DNA of 64,000 nucleotides from an uncultured Acidiphilium sp. (GTDB taxonomy: Bacteria > Bacillota > Clostridia > Christensenellales > Borkfalkiaceae). Shown here one piece after another: positions 16,028-24,059 of the stretch (positions are counted from its first letter, which is position 1; the number at the start of each line of letters is the position of its first letter). The notes below the pieces were generated by a model. That model was given only the letters and a program-made list of their open reading frames with translations, was not told where the DNA came from and searched no databases. The stretch is from assembly GCA_902495325.1 (NCBI GenBank), contig CABUWK010000005.1, positions 1 to 64,000 on the forward strand, in the 5' to 3' direction. Made by a program: the position numbers and the translations under genes.

Positions 16028-17755
16028 TCAGTAATTCTCCACAAAAATTTTGCGGATTTTTTCCACATGCTCTTCCGTAACGCCTTTGGAAACAAGCCAC
16101 GATTTCGCTTTGTCCGCTTTCGTCGCCCCTTCGTAACGATCTAATTTTGCCCACCACTGTTTAAACTCGCTGTTATAATTGGCAACGCGCGAGCCGTGGG
16201 TGGAAAAATTCGTGAACAGATAATCTCTCGCCATGTCTTCGTAACTTGCGCCGCACACGGCAAGAAGCATGAAAGTGCAGATCCCCGTTCTGTCCGCGCC
16301 GGCGGTGCAATGCAGATAAACAGGAGATTTATCGGCATTCGCGATCAATCCGAAAATTTTCTTGTATTCGTCTTCAAAAGCTTCGAAACGGGTCCCTTCC
16401 GTTCCGGAAGGAATGGAAACCGCGTTGTAACCGACGCCGTCGACGTACGGTCCGGCGCACTGATAAGCGTCCCGCAGGTCGATCTCCGTTTTTATTCCGA
16501 GAGCAAGCAACTGCCGTTTTCCCTCTTCCGTGATATTGTTCAGGTTTGCTCCGCGGAAATACAATCCCTGACGGATCTTTCCGTTTTTTACCAGCGAGGA
16601 AGAATATCCGCCGATATCTCTCACGTTGGTCACGCCATCGATATACAGATTCCGCACTCCCTTTTCCGCAACGGTGAGACTGTGCACCCGCCCTGCCGAA
16701 AGGGAATTTTTATCCGTTGCCGCGCGGAAGTAGATCGTTTCGCCGAGTTTCAGGTTATAAAGCCGATACTGCTTTTGTTTCAGCCCTTCCACCGTCGTCG
16801 CGTCCGAAAAATCGGAGCTTGAAGAATATTGCAGCACATAAGAAGCCGCGTCCGCAACGTCTTCCGAAAAATCGAGCAGATTCCCGCGCGGGCGGCTGAG
16901 TTCCGTCACGCCGGAAGCGTACGCCGCAACGTTTTCGTAATCGGAATCGTTCAGATAAGCGTATTGCACTCCGCTGTGAAAATCGTTTACGGGAACGCCG
17001 TCCTCTTCGTCAGGTGCAATCTCTCCGACTTTTTCAAAGGTAAAATCGAAATAATCGATATTGGGATTCCCCTTTCCCGTGTTTTCGGCAACTTTTACGC
17101 GGAAGGTATGCTCGCCCGCCGGCAGAGTGACGGAGGTGTAAACAAAAGTATCCCACACCGTAATATCTTCCCGCGCGGCAAGAATAGTCTTTTCGGAAGA
17201 GATCATCATGTTTCGGTTGCCGTCGATAATATAGGTATACGACTTTTTCATGTCTTCGTCGTATCCCTTCCACTTATTCGTCTGAGCATAAGCCGCCGTC
17301 ATGGAAATCTGCGCGTTAAAGGACAGAGAAATAGAAAATTCGAAATATTGATCGTCGGAAACAGCCCCCGTTGCGGCAGCTAAGAACTTTCCGCCAGAAG
17401 CGTCCGCCCGCTCGACCACGATCGTAGCGTTATCCCCCGATTTTTTATACTTTGTCACGTCAACGTTTTCCGCCTCGAACCTTGTCGTTCCTTCCCGATA
17501 CACAAAAAGGCTATAACCTTTCAGCTCGTTCTCCGGAAGTTCGACCTCCTCAGGTCCGCTCTCGCTTTCCGATTCGCTTTCTGATTCGCTTTCCGATTCG
17601 CTTTCGGACTGCGAAACGCTTTCTTCTTCCTTAACCGAAAAACTTTCCCCTCCGGCGGAAGTCGAATCGTCGTTAACGATCGAACAGGACGCGAACGCCG
17701 TGTTTACACAAAGTAAAAAAGCAAGAACTCCCGCAATTTTGTTAAGGTTTCTCAT
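16028..17755 (-). CDS. Lipoprotein with carbohydrate-binding-like module and tyrosine-phosphatase domain
   Basis: A 575-residue secreted protein. The signal peptide ends in the lipobox NTAFASC; a Ser/Glu repeat spacer (about residues 46-68) follows. Residues 80-240 look like a beta-sandwich carbohydrate-binding module (EAENVDVTKY at its start, LPAGEHTFRV near its end). Residues 250-365 resemble a fibronectin-III-like segment. The C-terminal 210 residues are a dual-specificity/tyrosine phosphatase of the Y_phosphatase3 type: NVRDIGGY, LIDLRDA-like EIDLRDAY, and the HCX5R loop HCTAGADRTG with catalytic Cys483 and Arg489. A surface-anchored phosphatase with a sugar-binding module is unusual; substrates could be phosphosugars, phosphoproteins or phosphoinositides. 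It has its own promoter. Confidence 0.85.
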   Translation of the reverse strand: MRNLNKIAGVLAFLLCVNTAFASCSIVNDDSTSAGGESFSVKEEESVSQSESESESESESESESESGPEEVELPENELKGYSLFVYREGTTRFEAENVDVTKYKKSGDNATIVVERADASGGKFLAAATGAVSDDQYFEFSISLSFNAQISMTAAYAQTNKWKGYDEDMKKSYTYIIDGNRNMMISSEKTILAAREDITVWDTFVYTSVTLPAGEHTFRVKVAENTGKGNPNIDYFDFTFEKVGEIAPDEEDGVPVNDFHSGVQYAYLNDSDYENVAAYASGVTELSRPRGNLLDFSEDVADAASYVLQYSSSSDFSDATTVEGLKQKQYRLYNLKLGETIYFRAATDKNSLSAGRVHSLTVAEKGVRNLYIDGVTNVRDIGGYSSSLVKNGKIRQGLYFRGANLNNITEEGKRQLLALGIKTEIDLRDAYQCAGPYVDGVGYNAVSIPSGTEGTRFEAFEDEYKKIFGLIANADKSPVYLHCTAGADRTGICTFMLLAVCGASYEDMARDYLFTNFSTHGSRVANYNSEFKQWWAKLDRYEGATKADKAKSWLVSKGVTEEHVEKIRKIFVENY

Positions 17756-17803
17756 CTTAAACCCTCCATTTTTAGCAATTTACCCCCGTAAATCGCATGA
17801 TTG

Positions 17804-17832
17804 ATTATATCACAAAAACAGAAAAAAAGCAA
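17804..17832 (-). promoter_or_regulatory. Promoter of the phosphatase lipoprotein gene
   Basis: On the minus strand TTGCTT and TATAAT are separated by 17 bases. The promoter is about 50 bases upstream of the ATG, which has an AGGGTTT/GGAGG-type ribosome binding site. Confidence 0.6.
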
Positions 17833-17837
17833 CAAAA

Positions 17838-17868
17838 AATCCGGAACAAAAACACTTCGTTCCGGATC
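17838..17868 (-). terminator. Terminator of the rhodanese-TtcA gene
   Basis: The stem ATCCGGAAC/GTTCCGGAT is followed on the minus strand by TTTTTTG. It lies 37 bases past the stop codon at 17905 and overlaps the upstream region of the neighbouring phosphatase gene. Confidence 0.75.
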
Positions 17869-17904
17869 GTCGGGATCTCAACGCCCCGTTCTGTTTTCGG
17901 AAGA

Positions 17905-19026
17905 TCAATATTCTTCCAAAAAACTGTGCGTTTTTCCGTCTTTTTTATAGGCGATGATCGCTTCTGCGTTCACGTTCTCCACGCTTGCAAAAATGCACTT
18001 TTCCACGTTCGGGTTCGTTTGTTTCAGCGTGCGGATCAACTCTTTCACTTCCTGCCGCTTCGATTTGTTTCCCCCGTCGTTACAGGTGGTGCAGGTATCG
18101 GTAAACCGACAGGCGCACTGAATGAAATGCAGGTCGTTATCGTCTCTCCAGGCTTTGATATCGTCCTCGCGGATCAGGTACATGGGGCGGATGAGTTCCA
18201 TTCCCTTGAAATTGGTCGATTTCAGTTTCGGCATCATCGTGCGCACCTGCCCCGCATAAAGCATTCCCATCAGAATGGTTTCGATCACGTCGTCATAATG
18301 ATGTCCGAGGGCGATCTTATTGCACCCGAGGCTTTCGGCAAAGTGATACAGATACCCCCTTCTCATCCTCGCACAGAGATAACAGGGGGACTTTTCCACA
18401 TTGTATACCGATTCGAAAATGTTGCTTTCGAAAATCCGGACGGGAATTTTCAGCCGCTTTGCATTCTGCTCGATCACGCGGCGGTTTTCCGCGTTGTATC
18501 CGGGATCCATCACGAGAAATTCCGCTTCGAAAGGCACGTCGCTGTGCCTTAACACTTCCTGAAAAAGCTTTGCCATCAGCATGGAATCTTTTCCGCCGGA
18601 AATACACACGGCAACGCGGTCTCCCGCGGAGATCATCTCGTATTCCTTCAATGCCTTCAGAAATTTTCCGAGCAGATCGGATTTGTATTTTTTTCTGATG
18701 CTTCTTTCCGCCTTTTCGCAGAAATCGTCATTCGTCTGCTTTTCCATTTCATGAAAGAGCCATGCGGAATACCCGCCTTTAAGGCTGTAAGCGTTATATC
18801 CTCTTTCCCGCAAACGCTCGGCGATATCCAGACTCACCACGCCGCGCGCGCAACAAATAATTTGTTTTTTTCCGTCGTTTTCGGGCGGTTCGTCCTCCAG
18901 TTTTTCCGCAGAGATCCCGACGGAACCGGGAATGATCCCGTAATTTCGTTCCGTTTCCGAACGGATATCGTATACCGTGTAAGTGCCGCCGGGCAAAGTT
19001 TCCAGTTCTTCCGCCGTGATTTCCAT
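17905..19026 (-). CDS. Rhodanese / TtcA-family tRNA thiolation fusion protein
   Basis: A 373-residue fusion. Residues 1-95 are a rhodanese domain with the sulfur-carrying cysteine in CCARGVVS (Cys59). Residues 110-370 are a PP-loop ATPase of the TtcA/Ncs6 class: SGGKDSM at 143-149 binds ATP, PCYLCARM carries a CxxC pair (215/218), and a later CACRF supplies a third cysteine, as in iron-sulfur-dependent thiolases that make 2-thiocytidine at position 32 or related tRNA bases. The fused rhodanese would hand persulfide sulfur straight to the thiolase. It lies 1 base after the tcdA gene, so the two form a tRNA-modification operon. The exact target base is not certain. Confidence 0.85.
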   Translation of the reverse strand: MEITAEELETLPGGTYTVYDIRSETERNYGIIPGSVGISAEKLEDEPPENDGKKQIICCARGVVSLDIAERLRERGYNAYSLKGGYSAWLFHEMEKQTNDDFCEKAERSIRKKYKSDLLGKFLKALKEYEMISAGDRVAVCISGGKDSMLMAKLFQEVLRHSDVPFEAEFLVMDPGYNAENRRVIEQNAKRLKIPVRIFESNIFESVYNVEKSPCYLCARMRRGYLYHFAESLGCNKIALGHHYDDVIETILMGMLYAGQVRTMMPKLKSTNFKGMELIRPMYLIREDDIKAWRDDNDLHFIQCACRFTDTCTTCNDGGNKSKRQEVKELIRTLKQTNPNVEKCIFASVENVNAEAIIAYKKDGKTHSFLEEY

Positions 19027-19027
19027 A

Positions 19028-19807
19028 TCAGTCCTCTCCGTTTTCCTGCGGGCGGAAACCGATCAGATCTTTCACGACTTCCCCCGCAATGATCAGCCCT
19101 ACGACGGACGGCACGAAAGCCGTGGACCCGGGGATATCTCTCCCCGCGGTGCATTTGCGCGTCGTTCCCGGCGGACAGACGCAGTGATTGCGGCAACTGA
19201 TCTCTTCCGATTCGATCGGGCGCAACGCCTTTTCCCGGGAATATACGACTTTCAGTCGATCGATACCCCGTTTCTTACACTCTCTTCTCATCACTTTCGC
19301 GAGGGGACAGACGGACGTTTCGTAAAGATCCGCCACGCGGAAAGCCGTGGGATCGACCTTATTCCCCGCCCCCATCGACGAAATGATCGGAACGTTCGCT
19401 TTTTTTGCCTGTTCCGCCAAGGCAAGCTTTCCGGTCACCGTATCGATGGCGTCCACCACGTAATCGTAATCTTCGAAACGGAAATTCCCTGCGGTTTCGG
19501 GAAGGTAAAACATTTTGTACGTCATGACCTTTGCGTCCGGATTAATGGAAAGGATCCTCTGCTCCGCAACGTCTACCTTATATTTCCCGACGGTCTCTCT
19601 CGTCGCGAGAATCTGGCGATTGATATTGGTGATGCAGACCCTGTCGTCGTCGATCAGATCGAACGCGCCGACGCCCGAACGCGCCAACGCCTCGACCGTA
19701 TACCCCCCGACGCCGCCGACGCCGAAGACCGCCACGCGCGAGCGGGCAAGTTTTTCCATTGCTTCCTTTCCGAACAGAAGTTCCGTTCTCGAAAACCGAT
19801 TCAACAT
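19028..19807 (-). CDS. tcdA: tRNA threonylcarbamoyladenosine dehydratase (TcdA/CsdL)
   Basis: An E1-like (ThiF/MoeB superfamily) enzyme of 259 aa that cyclises t6A37 of tRNA to ct6A using ATP. Visible features: the nucleotide-binding glycine loop VFGVGGVGGYTVEAL, the DDDRVCITNINRQ segment, VDAIDTV, and the C-terminal CVCPPGTTRKC region. It lies directly upstream of the rhodanese-TtcA fusion, consistent with a shared job in tRNA anticodon-loop modification. Confidence 0.9.
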   Translation of the reverse strand: MLNRFSRTELLFGKEAMEKLARSRVAVFGVGGVGGYTVEALARSGVGAFDLIDDDRVCITNINRQILATRETVGKYKVDVAEQRILSINPDAKVMTYKMFYLPETAGNFRFEDYDYVVDAIDTVTGKLALAEQAKKANVPIISSMGAGNKVDPTAFRVADLYETSVCPLAKVMRRECKKRGIDRLKVVYSREKALRPIESEEISCRNHCVCPPGTTRKCTAGRDIPGSTAFVPSVVGLIIAGEVVKDLIGFRPQENGED

Positions 19808-19974
19808 GTTTCTTTCCTTTTTTTTATAAAAATCGCGAACCCGCCGCGTTTTGTTTCCCGTTTATTTTACCACAACGAAGGGCGGGGCGCAAGTTTTTAC
19901 GCCCCGCATTTCAAATTCCGCAAAATCCGCCCGACCGGACGCGTGTTTTCGCATCTTTCCCTTCCCGGTCGGCG

Positions 19975-20013
19975 CCCGTTATAATTTCCCGAGCCCCGTT
20001 ATAATTTCCCGAG
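19975..20013. repeat. Short tandem duplication at the 3' end of a small gene
   Basis: A 19-base unit (CCCGTTATAATTTCCCGAG) occurs at 19975-19993 and again at 19995-20013, separated by one base. The right copy contains the last codons and stop of the 88-residue gene. The left copy repeats that end just beyond the stop. Confidence 0.9.
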
Positions 20014-20265
20014 GATCGACTGCGCGCGCCCCAGCGGGACGGGCGGCGTCTGATCGGATACGTTTTCGTCTACCCGCAGAACGGTCGCCGCGACGGGCGT
20101 TCCGCTTTTTCCGTAAGGAATACGCACCCTGTCCCCCGCGACAAGCCGGAACCCGTCCGCCAGATAAAACCACGGTCTTGTATCGTAAGGGGCATCCGGC
20201 ATCACCTTTACGAACGTATGTCCTTCGTGCGAAGAGAGCTCTCCGCCGCAGAGCGAATGGATCAT
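19999..20265 (-). CDS. Small conserved-looking protein of unknown function
   Basis: An 88-residue protein I do not recognise. It is supported by a strong AAGGAGG ribosome binding site and by minus-strand coding style like its neighbours. It starts MIHSLCGGELSS and contains a beta-rich stretch (GDRVRIPYGKSGTPVAATVLRV) reminiscent of a small beta-barrel. No signal peptide or membrane helix was seen. It sits between MATE (upstream) and tcdA. A 19-base tandem duplication covers its stop codon. Confidence 0.6.
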   Translation of the reverse strand: MIHSLCGGELSSHEGHTFVKVMPDAPYDTRPWFYLADGFRLVAGDRVRIPYGKSGTPVAATVLRVDENVSDQTPPVPLGRAQSILGKL

Positions 20266-20310
20266 AATTTCCCTCCTTTTTATTAAACCGCTCTATAAAG
20301 CGATTAACAG

Positions 20311-21801
20311 TTATTTTTTGAATACGTAAGCGTAATCTTTTTTCAGGATATGCTTTCTGTAAGGATACAGAAGAATGAGCACGGCGAACAGCCATGCGCC
20401 GGGATCGCCGAAGCACAGCGCGACAAACGCGGCATGGCTTGCCGTCGCATTGACGGCGCCACCGTTGATCAGCGAAGGCAGAAACGCGCAGATCACCACG
20501 CGGGCAACCAACTCTCCCCCGCCGGCGGCAAGCGTCCATACCGACTTACCGATGCCCTGCACGCCGTTTCTTAAAACAAACAGAGTTCCGAGAATGAAGA
20601 AGAGGGGCAGATCCACATACAGGAAGGCGTTACCGTATCGCAGAGATTCGGAAGAAATCTTGTCCGCGCTCAAAAAGATCCGCTGATAAACGCCGCCGAT
20701 CGTAAGCAGAAGCCCGAGCCCGGCAAACGCGACGTATAAAAAGAGCATGATCACGAGAGATTGATTCGTTCCCCGTTTCACCCGTTCCGTATCGCCGGCG
20801 CCGAGGTTCTGCGCGTTGTAACTGACGATCGCCGTGCCGAGGGCGGACATGGGGCACATCATGAAGTTGATCAGTTTGTTTGCCGCACCCATTCCGTTCT
20901 GCGCGGGGTTGCCCGCCACGAACGCCCCGCCGGGCATAATATCGAACTTCACCGTTTCGGCAAGCATGACGATCAGCCCGACCGAAAGAACGGAGAACTG
21001 CAAACCGAGCGGCAACCCCTGTCTGAGGTGCGCCGCAATATCCTTTCCCCCGATCTTAAAGTCCGCCTTCCCGAGGCGAAGGTCTTTATATTTTATAAAG
21101 ATATAGCAAAAGCTCGCGACGGTGCAGAGCGCCTGCGTTAAAACGGTTGCTCCGGCGGCGCCCGCCACGCCCCAGTGAAATCCTTTGATAAAGAGGACGT
21201 CGAGCCCGATATTCATCACGGTGGAGATCAGAAGGAAGAGAAGGGGGGTAAACGAATCGCCGATGCTCCTTAAAATGCTTGTGGCAAAATTGAAGAAAAG
21301 CTGCGCCGCTATGCCCGCATAGATCACGAAGCAATAGGTATAGGCGGCACGGTACACCTGCGGGTTCTGCGGCGTAACGTTGACCCACGCGAGCATCGGG
21401 GAAATACAGCTCATCGCGATCGCCGTCAGAAGAACGGTGATCGCCAGGCAAAGAACGATCTGCGTGGCAAACGACCGGCGCATTCCGTTTTTATCGCCCG
21501 CGCCGATCTTGTTGGACATGATCACGCAAAACCCCGCCGTACACCCGAACGCGAACTGCATGAAAATGAAAACGAGCGGAGAGGTGTCGTTCACCCCCGC
21601 GACTTCGTCGGCAGAAAGGTTCTGTCCGCAGATCGCCGCGTCGGAAAGAATATACAGTTGCTGAAGAACATAAGACACGATGATCGGAACGGTGAACTTT
21701 AAAATAACTTTCCATACCGTGCCCTTCGTGAGATCGATCGGGATGAAAAAGTTCTTAAAGGCTCTGCCCGCTCCCGCAAAGAAAGAATTGCCGCCTGCCA
21801 T
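20311..21801 (-). CDS. MATE-family efflux transporter
   Basis: A 496-residue membrane protein with about 12 transmembrane helices. It shows the internal two-fold arrangement of MATE proteins: the first half begins KFTVPIIVSYVLQQLYILSD, the second RQGLPLGLQFSVLSVGLIVM. Members export cationic drugs or metabolites by sodium or proton antiport; the substrate is not predictable here. The start is the ATG preceding AGGNSFFAGAGRAF. A small hairpin (GGGGATA.../...TATCCCC at 21844-21872) lies in its 5' region on the minus strand and may regulate it. Confidence 0.9.
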   Translation of the reverse strand: MAGGNSFFAGAGRAFKNFFIPIDLTKGTVWKVILKFTVPIIVSYVLQQLYILSDAAICGQNLSADEVAGVNDTSPLVFIFMQFAFGCTAGFCVIMSNKIGAGDKNGMRRSFATQIVLCLAITVLLTAIAMSCISPMLAWVNVTPQNPQVYRAAYTYCFVIYAGIAAQLFFNFATSILRSIGDSFTPLLFLLISTVMNIGLDVLFIKGFHWGVAGAAGATVLTQALCTVASFCYIFIKYKDLRLGKADFKIGGKDIAAHLRQGLPLGLQFSVLSVGLIVMLAETVKFDIMPGGAFVAGNPAQNGMGAANKLINFMMCPMSALGTAIVSYNAQNLGAGDTERVKRGTNQSLVIMLFLYVAFAGLGLLLTIGGVYQRIFLSADKISSESLRYGNAFLYVDLPLFFILGTLFVLRNGVQGIGKSVWTLAAGGGELVARVVICAFLPSLINGGAVNATASHAAFVALCFGDPGAWLFAVLILLYPYRKHILKKDYAYVFKK

Positions 21802-22034
21802 AAAAAACCTCTGTCCGGAAGCCTTCCGTTCCCGGAGTAAAAAGGGGATAAACGATCTTCTTCGTCTATCCCCGTATCGACAAAATTATATTCTTTCTCC
21901 CGTTTACTGTCAAGCGGAATTACGGGGTAAAATAAATTTCTCTGTCGCTTTTTCGTCCGGCGCCGGTCGTGTTTTCCCGGCGGAAAACGCCTGCAAAGCG
22001 GAAAACCCCGTTTCCCCGAAAGCAAAAAAGGAAG

Positions 22035-22195
22035 TTCTCCGCCGGAAATCCGTCTCTACCGCAAAGAGAAACCTTCTCTACCGCGATTTCCGGCAATCCG
22101 AAAAAACAAGTCTATAAGTCGATTAACAAACTCTACACCCCACTCTCCCGACAGTAGAGTGGCTCTCTACCGCCGGGAGAGTGGCTTTTTTGAAA
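22035..22195 (+). ncRNA. Candidate structured small RNA or leader with terminator
   Basis: No protein gene is convincing in 21802-22315. Here a 10-bp stem GCCGGAAATC/GATTTCCGGC (about 22041-22092) encloses two CTCTACCGC units, and a third follows at about 22165. After a TATAAGYCGATTA copy (22113-22126) comes a strong hairpin CCACTCTCCCG/CGGGAGAGTGG with a T6 tract ending near 22195, a plus-strand terminator. The upstream promoter is unclear. I infer a short transcript; its function is unknown. Confidence 0.4.
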
Positions 22196-22223
22196 TCGTA
22201 GAGAGAAAAACGGTAGTTTTCGC

Positions 22224-22252
22224 GTGACTTTTCCGGCACGTTGGATTATAAT
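22224..22252 (+). promoter_or_regulatory. Promoter of the acyltransferase-GT8 cluster
   Basis: GTGACT at 22224-22229 and TATAAT at 22247-22252 are 17 bases apart. Transcription would begin near 22259, which excludes a protein start at 22241 and supports the GTG at 22316. Confidence 0.65.
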
Positions 22253-22315
22253 AAAGACAGTGACAGATCCGGACGCAACGCCGGACAGAAAAACTGCAAA
22301 AGGAGAAGGAAACGC

Positions 22316-23143
22316 GTGTCGGAAAAGCAACGGCGGGTGATCTATTATCGCGACGAGCTCGGCGACGAGTTTTCTTCCGCGAAGATCGACGCAAAAAAAA
22401 TAGACGAAAACTACCGCTACGTGCGCGAAGATTTCTTTCACCGCGCCCTCGCCTTTTTCTCCTACCGCATCGTGGCGATGCCGCTCTCGGAATTGTGCCT
22501 GGTTCTTTCCGGTCACAGGATCGTAAACCGCAGAGTTTTAAAAAAAGCGAAAGGGAATTATTTCCTTTACGCCAACCACACGAACGCCGCGGCGGACCCC
22601 TTTATCCCGACGATGGTCGCTTTCCCCAAAAAAGTTTACGTGATCGTTCACCCGGCAAACGTTTCGATGCCGGTGCTCGGCAGGATCACGCCTTATCTCG
22701 GAGCGTTGCCTTTACCGGACACGCTGAAAGCAACGGAAAACTTTTTGTCCGCGCTCGATCTCCGCGTGAAACAGAACCATGCGATCTGCATTTATCCGGA
22801 AGCGCACATCTGGCCCTATTACACGGGGATCCGGAATTTTAAAGACACTTCTTTCCGCTATCCCGTACAGTACGGTTCGCCGGTATTCGCCTTCACGAAC
22901 ACCTATCACAAACGGAAGTTTTTCAAAAAGCCGAAGATCGTAACCTATGTGGACGGACCTTTTTATCCGGATAAAACCCTTCCCGCAAAAGAGGCGAAAC
23001 GAAAGCTGCGGGACGAAGTGTACGCCGCAATGGTCGCACGCAGCAAACTTTCGGATACCGACTACATCGTTTATCTTCCCGAAACGGAAAAAGAAGGGCG
23101 AAAAACCGGGGAAGCAACAACCGACAGGAAAACAGAACTATGA
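22316..23143 (+). CDS. PlsC-like acyltransferase of the GT8 cluster
   Basis: A 275-residue protein starting at GTG 22316, which has an AAGGAGAAGG ribosome binding site and lies downstream of the promoter. It carries the acyltransferase boxes as NHTNAAAD (HX4D with spacing HTNAAAD, slightly altered) and YPEAHIWP in place of FPEG. The same YPE-x-x-x-W variant recurs in the acyltransferase half of the fusion at 24060, so the two form a distinct subfamily. The altered box suggests an acceptor other than glycerol phosphate. Its stop overlaps the next gene's start by four bases (ATGA). Confidence 0.75.
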   Translation: MSEKQRRVIYYRDELGDEFSSAKIDAKKIDENYRYVREDFFHRALAFFSYRIVAMPLSELCLVLSGHRIVNRRVLKKAKGNYFLYANHTNAAADPFIPTMVAFPKKVYVIVHPANVSMPVLGRITPYLGALPLPDTLKATENFLSALDLRVKQNHAICIYPEAHIWPYYTGIRNFKDTSFRYPVQYGSPVFAFTNTYHKRKFFKKPKIVTYVDGPFYPDKTLPAKEAKRKLRDEVYAAMVARSKLSDTDYIVYLPETEKEGRKTGEATTDRKTEL

Positions 23144-24009
23144 GATATCTTTTATTTTCGGGAAACTCCAAAGTATTCGACGGCGCGCTGACCTGCCTGT
23201 TATCCGTTCTCATGCGGACAAAGACAAAAGAGCCGGTCGGCGTATTTCTTCTCACGATGGACGTTTCTCGCATCAAACCCGATTACACGCCGATCTCGGA
23301 CGACGAAACGGAGTTTCTGCAATCGGTCGCAAGAAAATACAACGAAGAAAACTTCGTGAAAAAGATCGACGTGACCGACCTTTACGAAAAGGAGTTCGGC
23401 GGATGTCCGAACGAAGGAGCTTACTGCTCTCCCTACACCCTCCTTCGCCTGTTCGCCGACAAATTGGCGGAGATCCCGGATAAAATTCTTTACCTCGACG
23501 TGGACATTCTCTTCCAGCACGACTTTACCACCCTTTACGACATCGACGTATCGGACGCGGAATACGCCGCGGCGAGAGATCATTACGGCAAATACCTCAT
23601 CAATCCGCATTACATCAACGCGGGCGTGCTTCTCTTCAATATGAAAAAGTGCCGCGAAACGGGGCTTTTCGAAAAAGCGCGCGAACTGATCCGGACAAAA
23701 AAACTCGTATTCGCCGATCAGAGCGCGATCATCCGCAGCACCACAAAAAAAATACTGCTGCCGCAAAAATTCAACGATCAGAAATTTCTTCACAAACACA
23801 CGGTCGTCAGGCATTTCAGCAAACGATTGTTCTGGCTTCCCTATCCCCACACGGCAAACATCAAACAGTGGCAGGTGGATAAAGTTCACTCCGTTTTCCG
23901 CTATCACGCTTTCGACGACATCTTAAACGAATACCTCTCCTTAAAAAAGGAATATTCGGAAAAGAAAGCAGCGGAAAAAACGCATAATTACGCAATAAAC
24001 GCCTTATAG
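23140..24009 (+). CDS. Glycosyltransferase family 8 protein
   Basis: A 289-residue GT-A-fold enzyme. The metal-binding DxD is LYLDVDILF (Asp120/Asp122). HYINAGVLLFN and the late H.S motif (VVRHFSKR) fit the GT8 family, which transfers hexoses from UDP-sugars with retention. There is no membrane helix. It is translationally coupled to the acyltransferase before it and is followed after 50 bases by a second GT8 fused to an acyltransferase. A role in glycolipid or surface-polymer synthesis is inferred. Confidence 0.85.
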   Translation: MRYLLFSGNSKVFDGALTCLLSVLMRTKTKEPVGVFLLTMDVSRIKPDYTPISDDETEFLQSVARKYNEENFVKKIDVTDLYEKEFGGCPNEGAYCSPYTLLRLFADKLAEIPDKILYLDVDILFQHDFTTLYDIDVSDAEYAAARDHYGKYLINPHYINAGVLLFNMKKCRETGLFEKARELIRTKKLVFADQSAIIRSTTKKILLPQKFNDQKFLHKHTVVRHFSKRLFWLPYPHTANIKQWQVDKVHSVFRYHAFDDILNEYLSLKKEYSEKKAAEKTHNYAINAL

Positions 24010-24059
24010 CGGGGAAATGCCCCGAAAGCGAAAAAAAAATAGAAAGAAAGGAAAAAACA

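Noticed and set aside
22241..22315. Upstream start for the acyltransferase
   Set aside because: The candidate codon overlaps the TATAAT box of its own promoter; GTG 22316 has a strong ribosome binding site.
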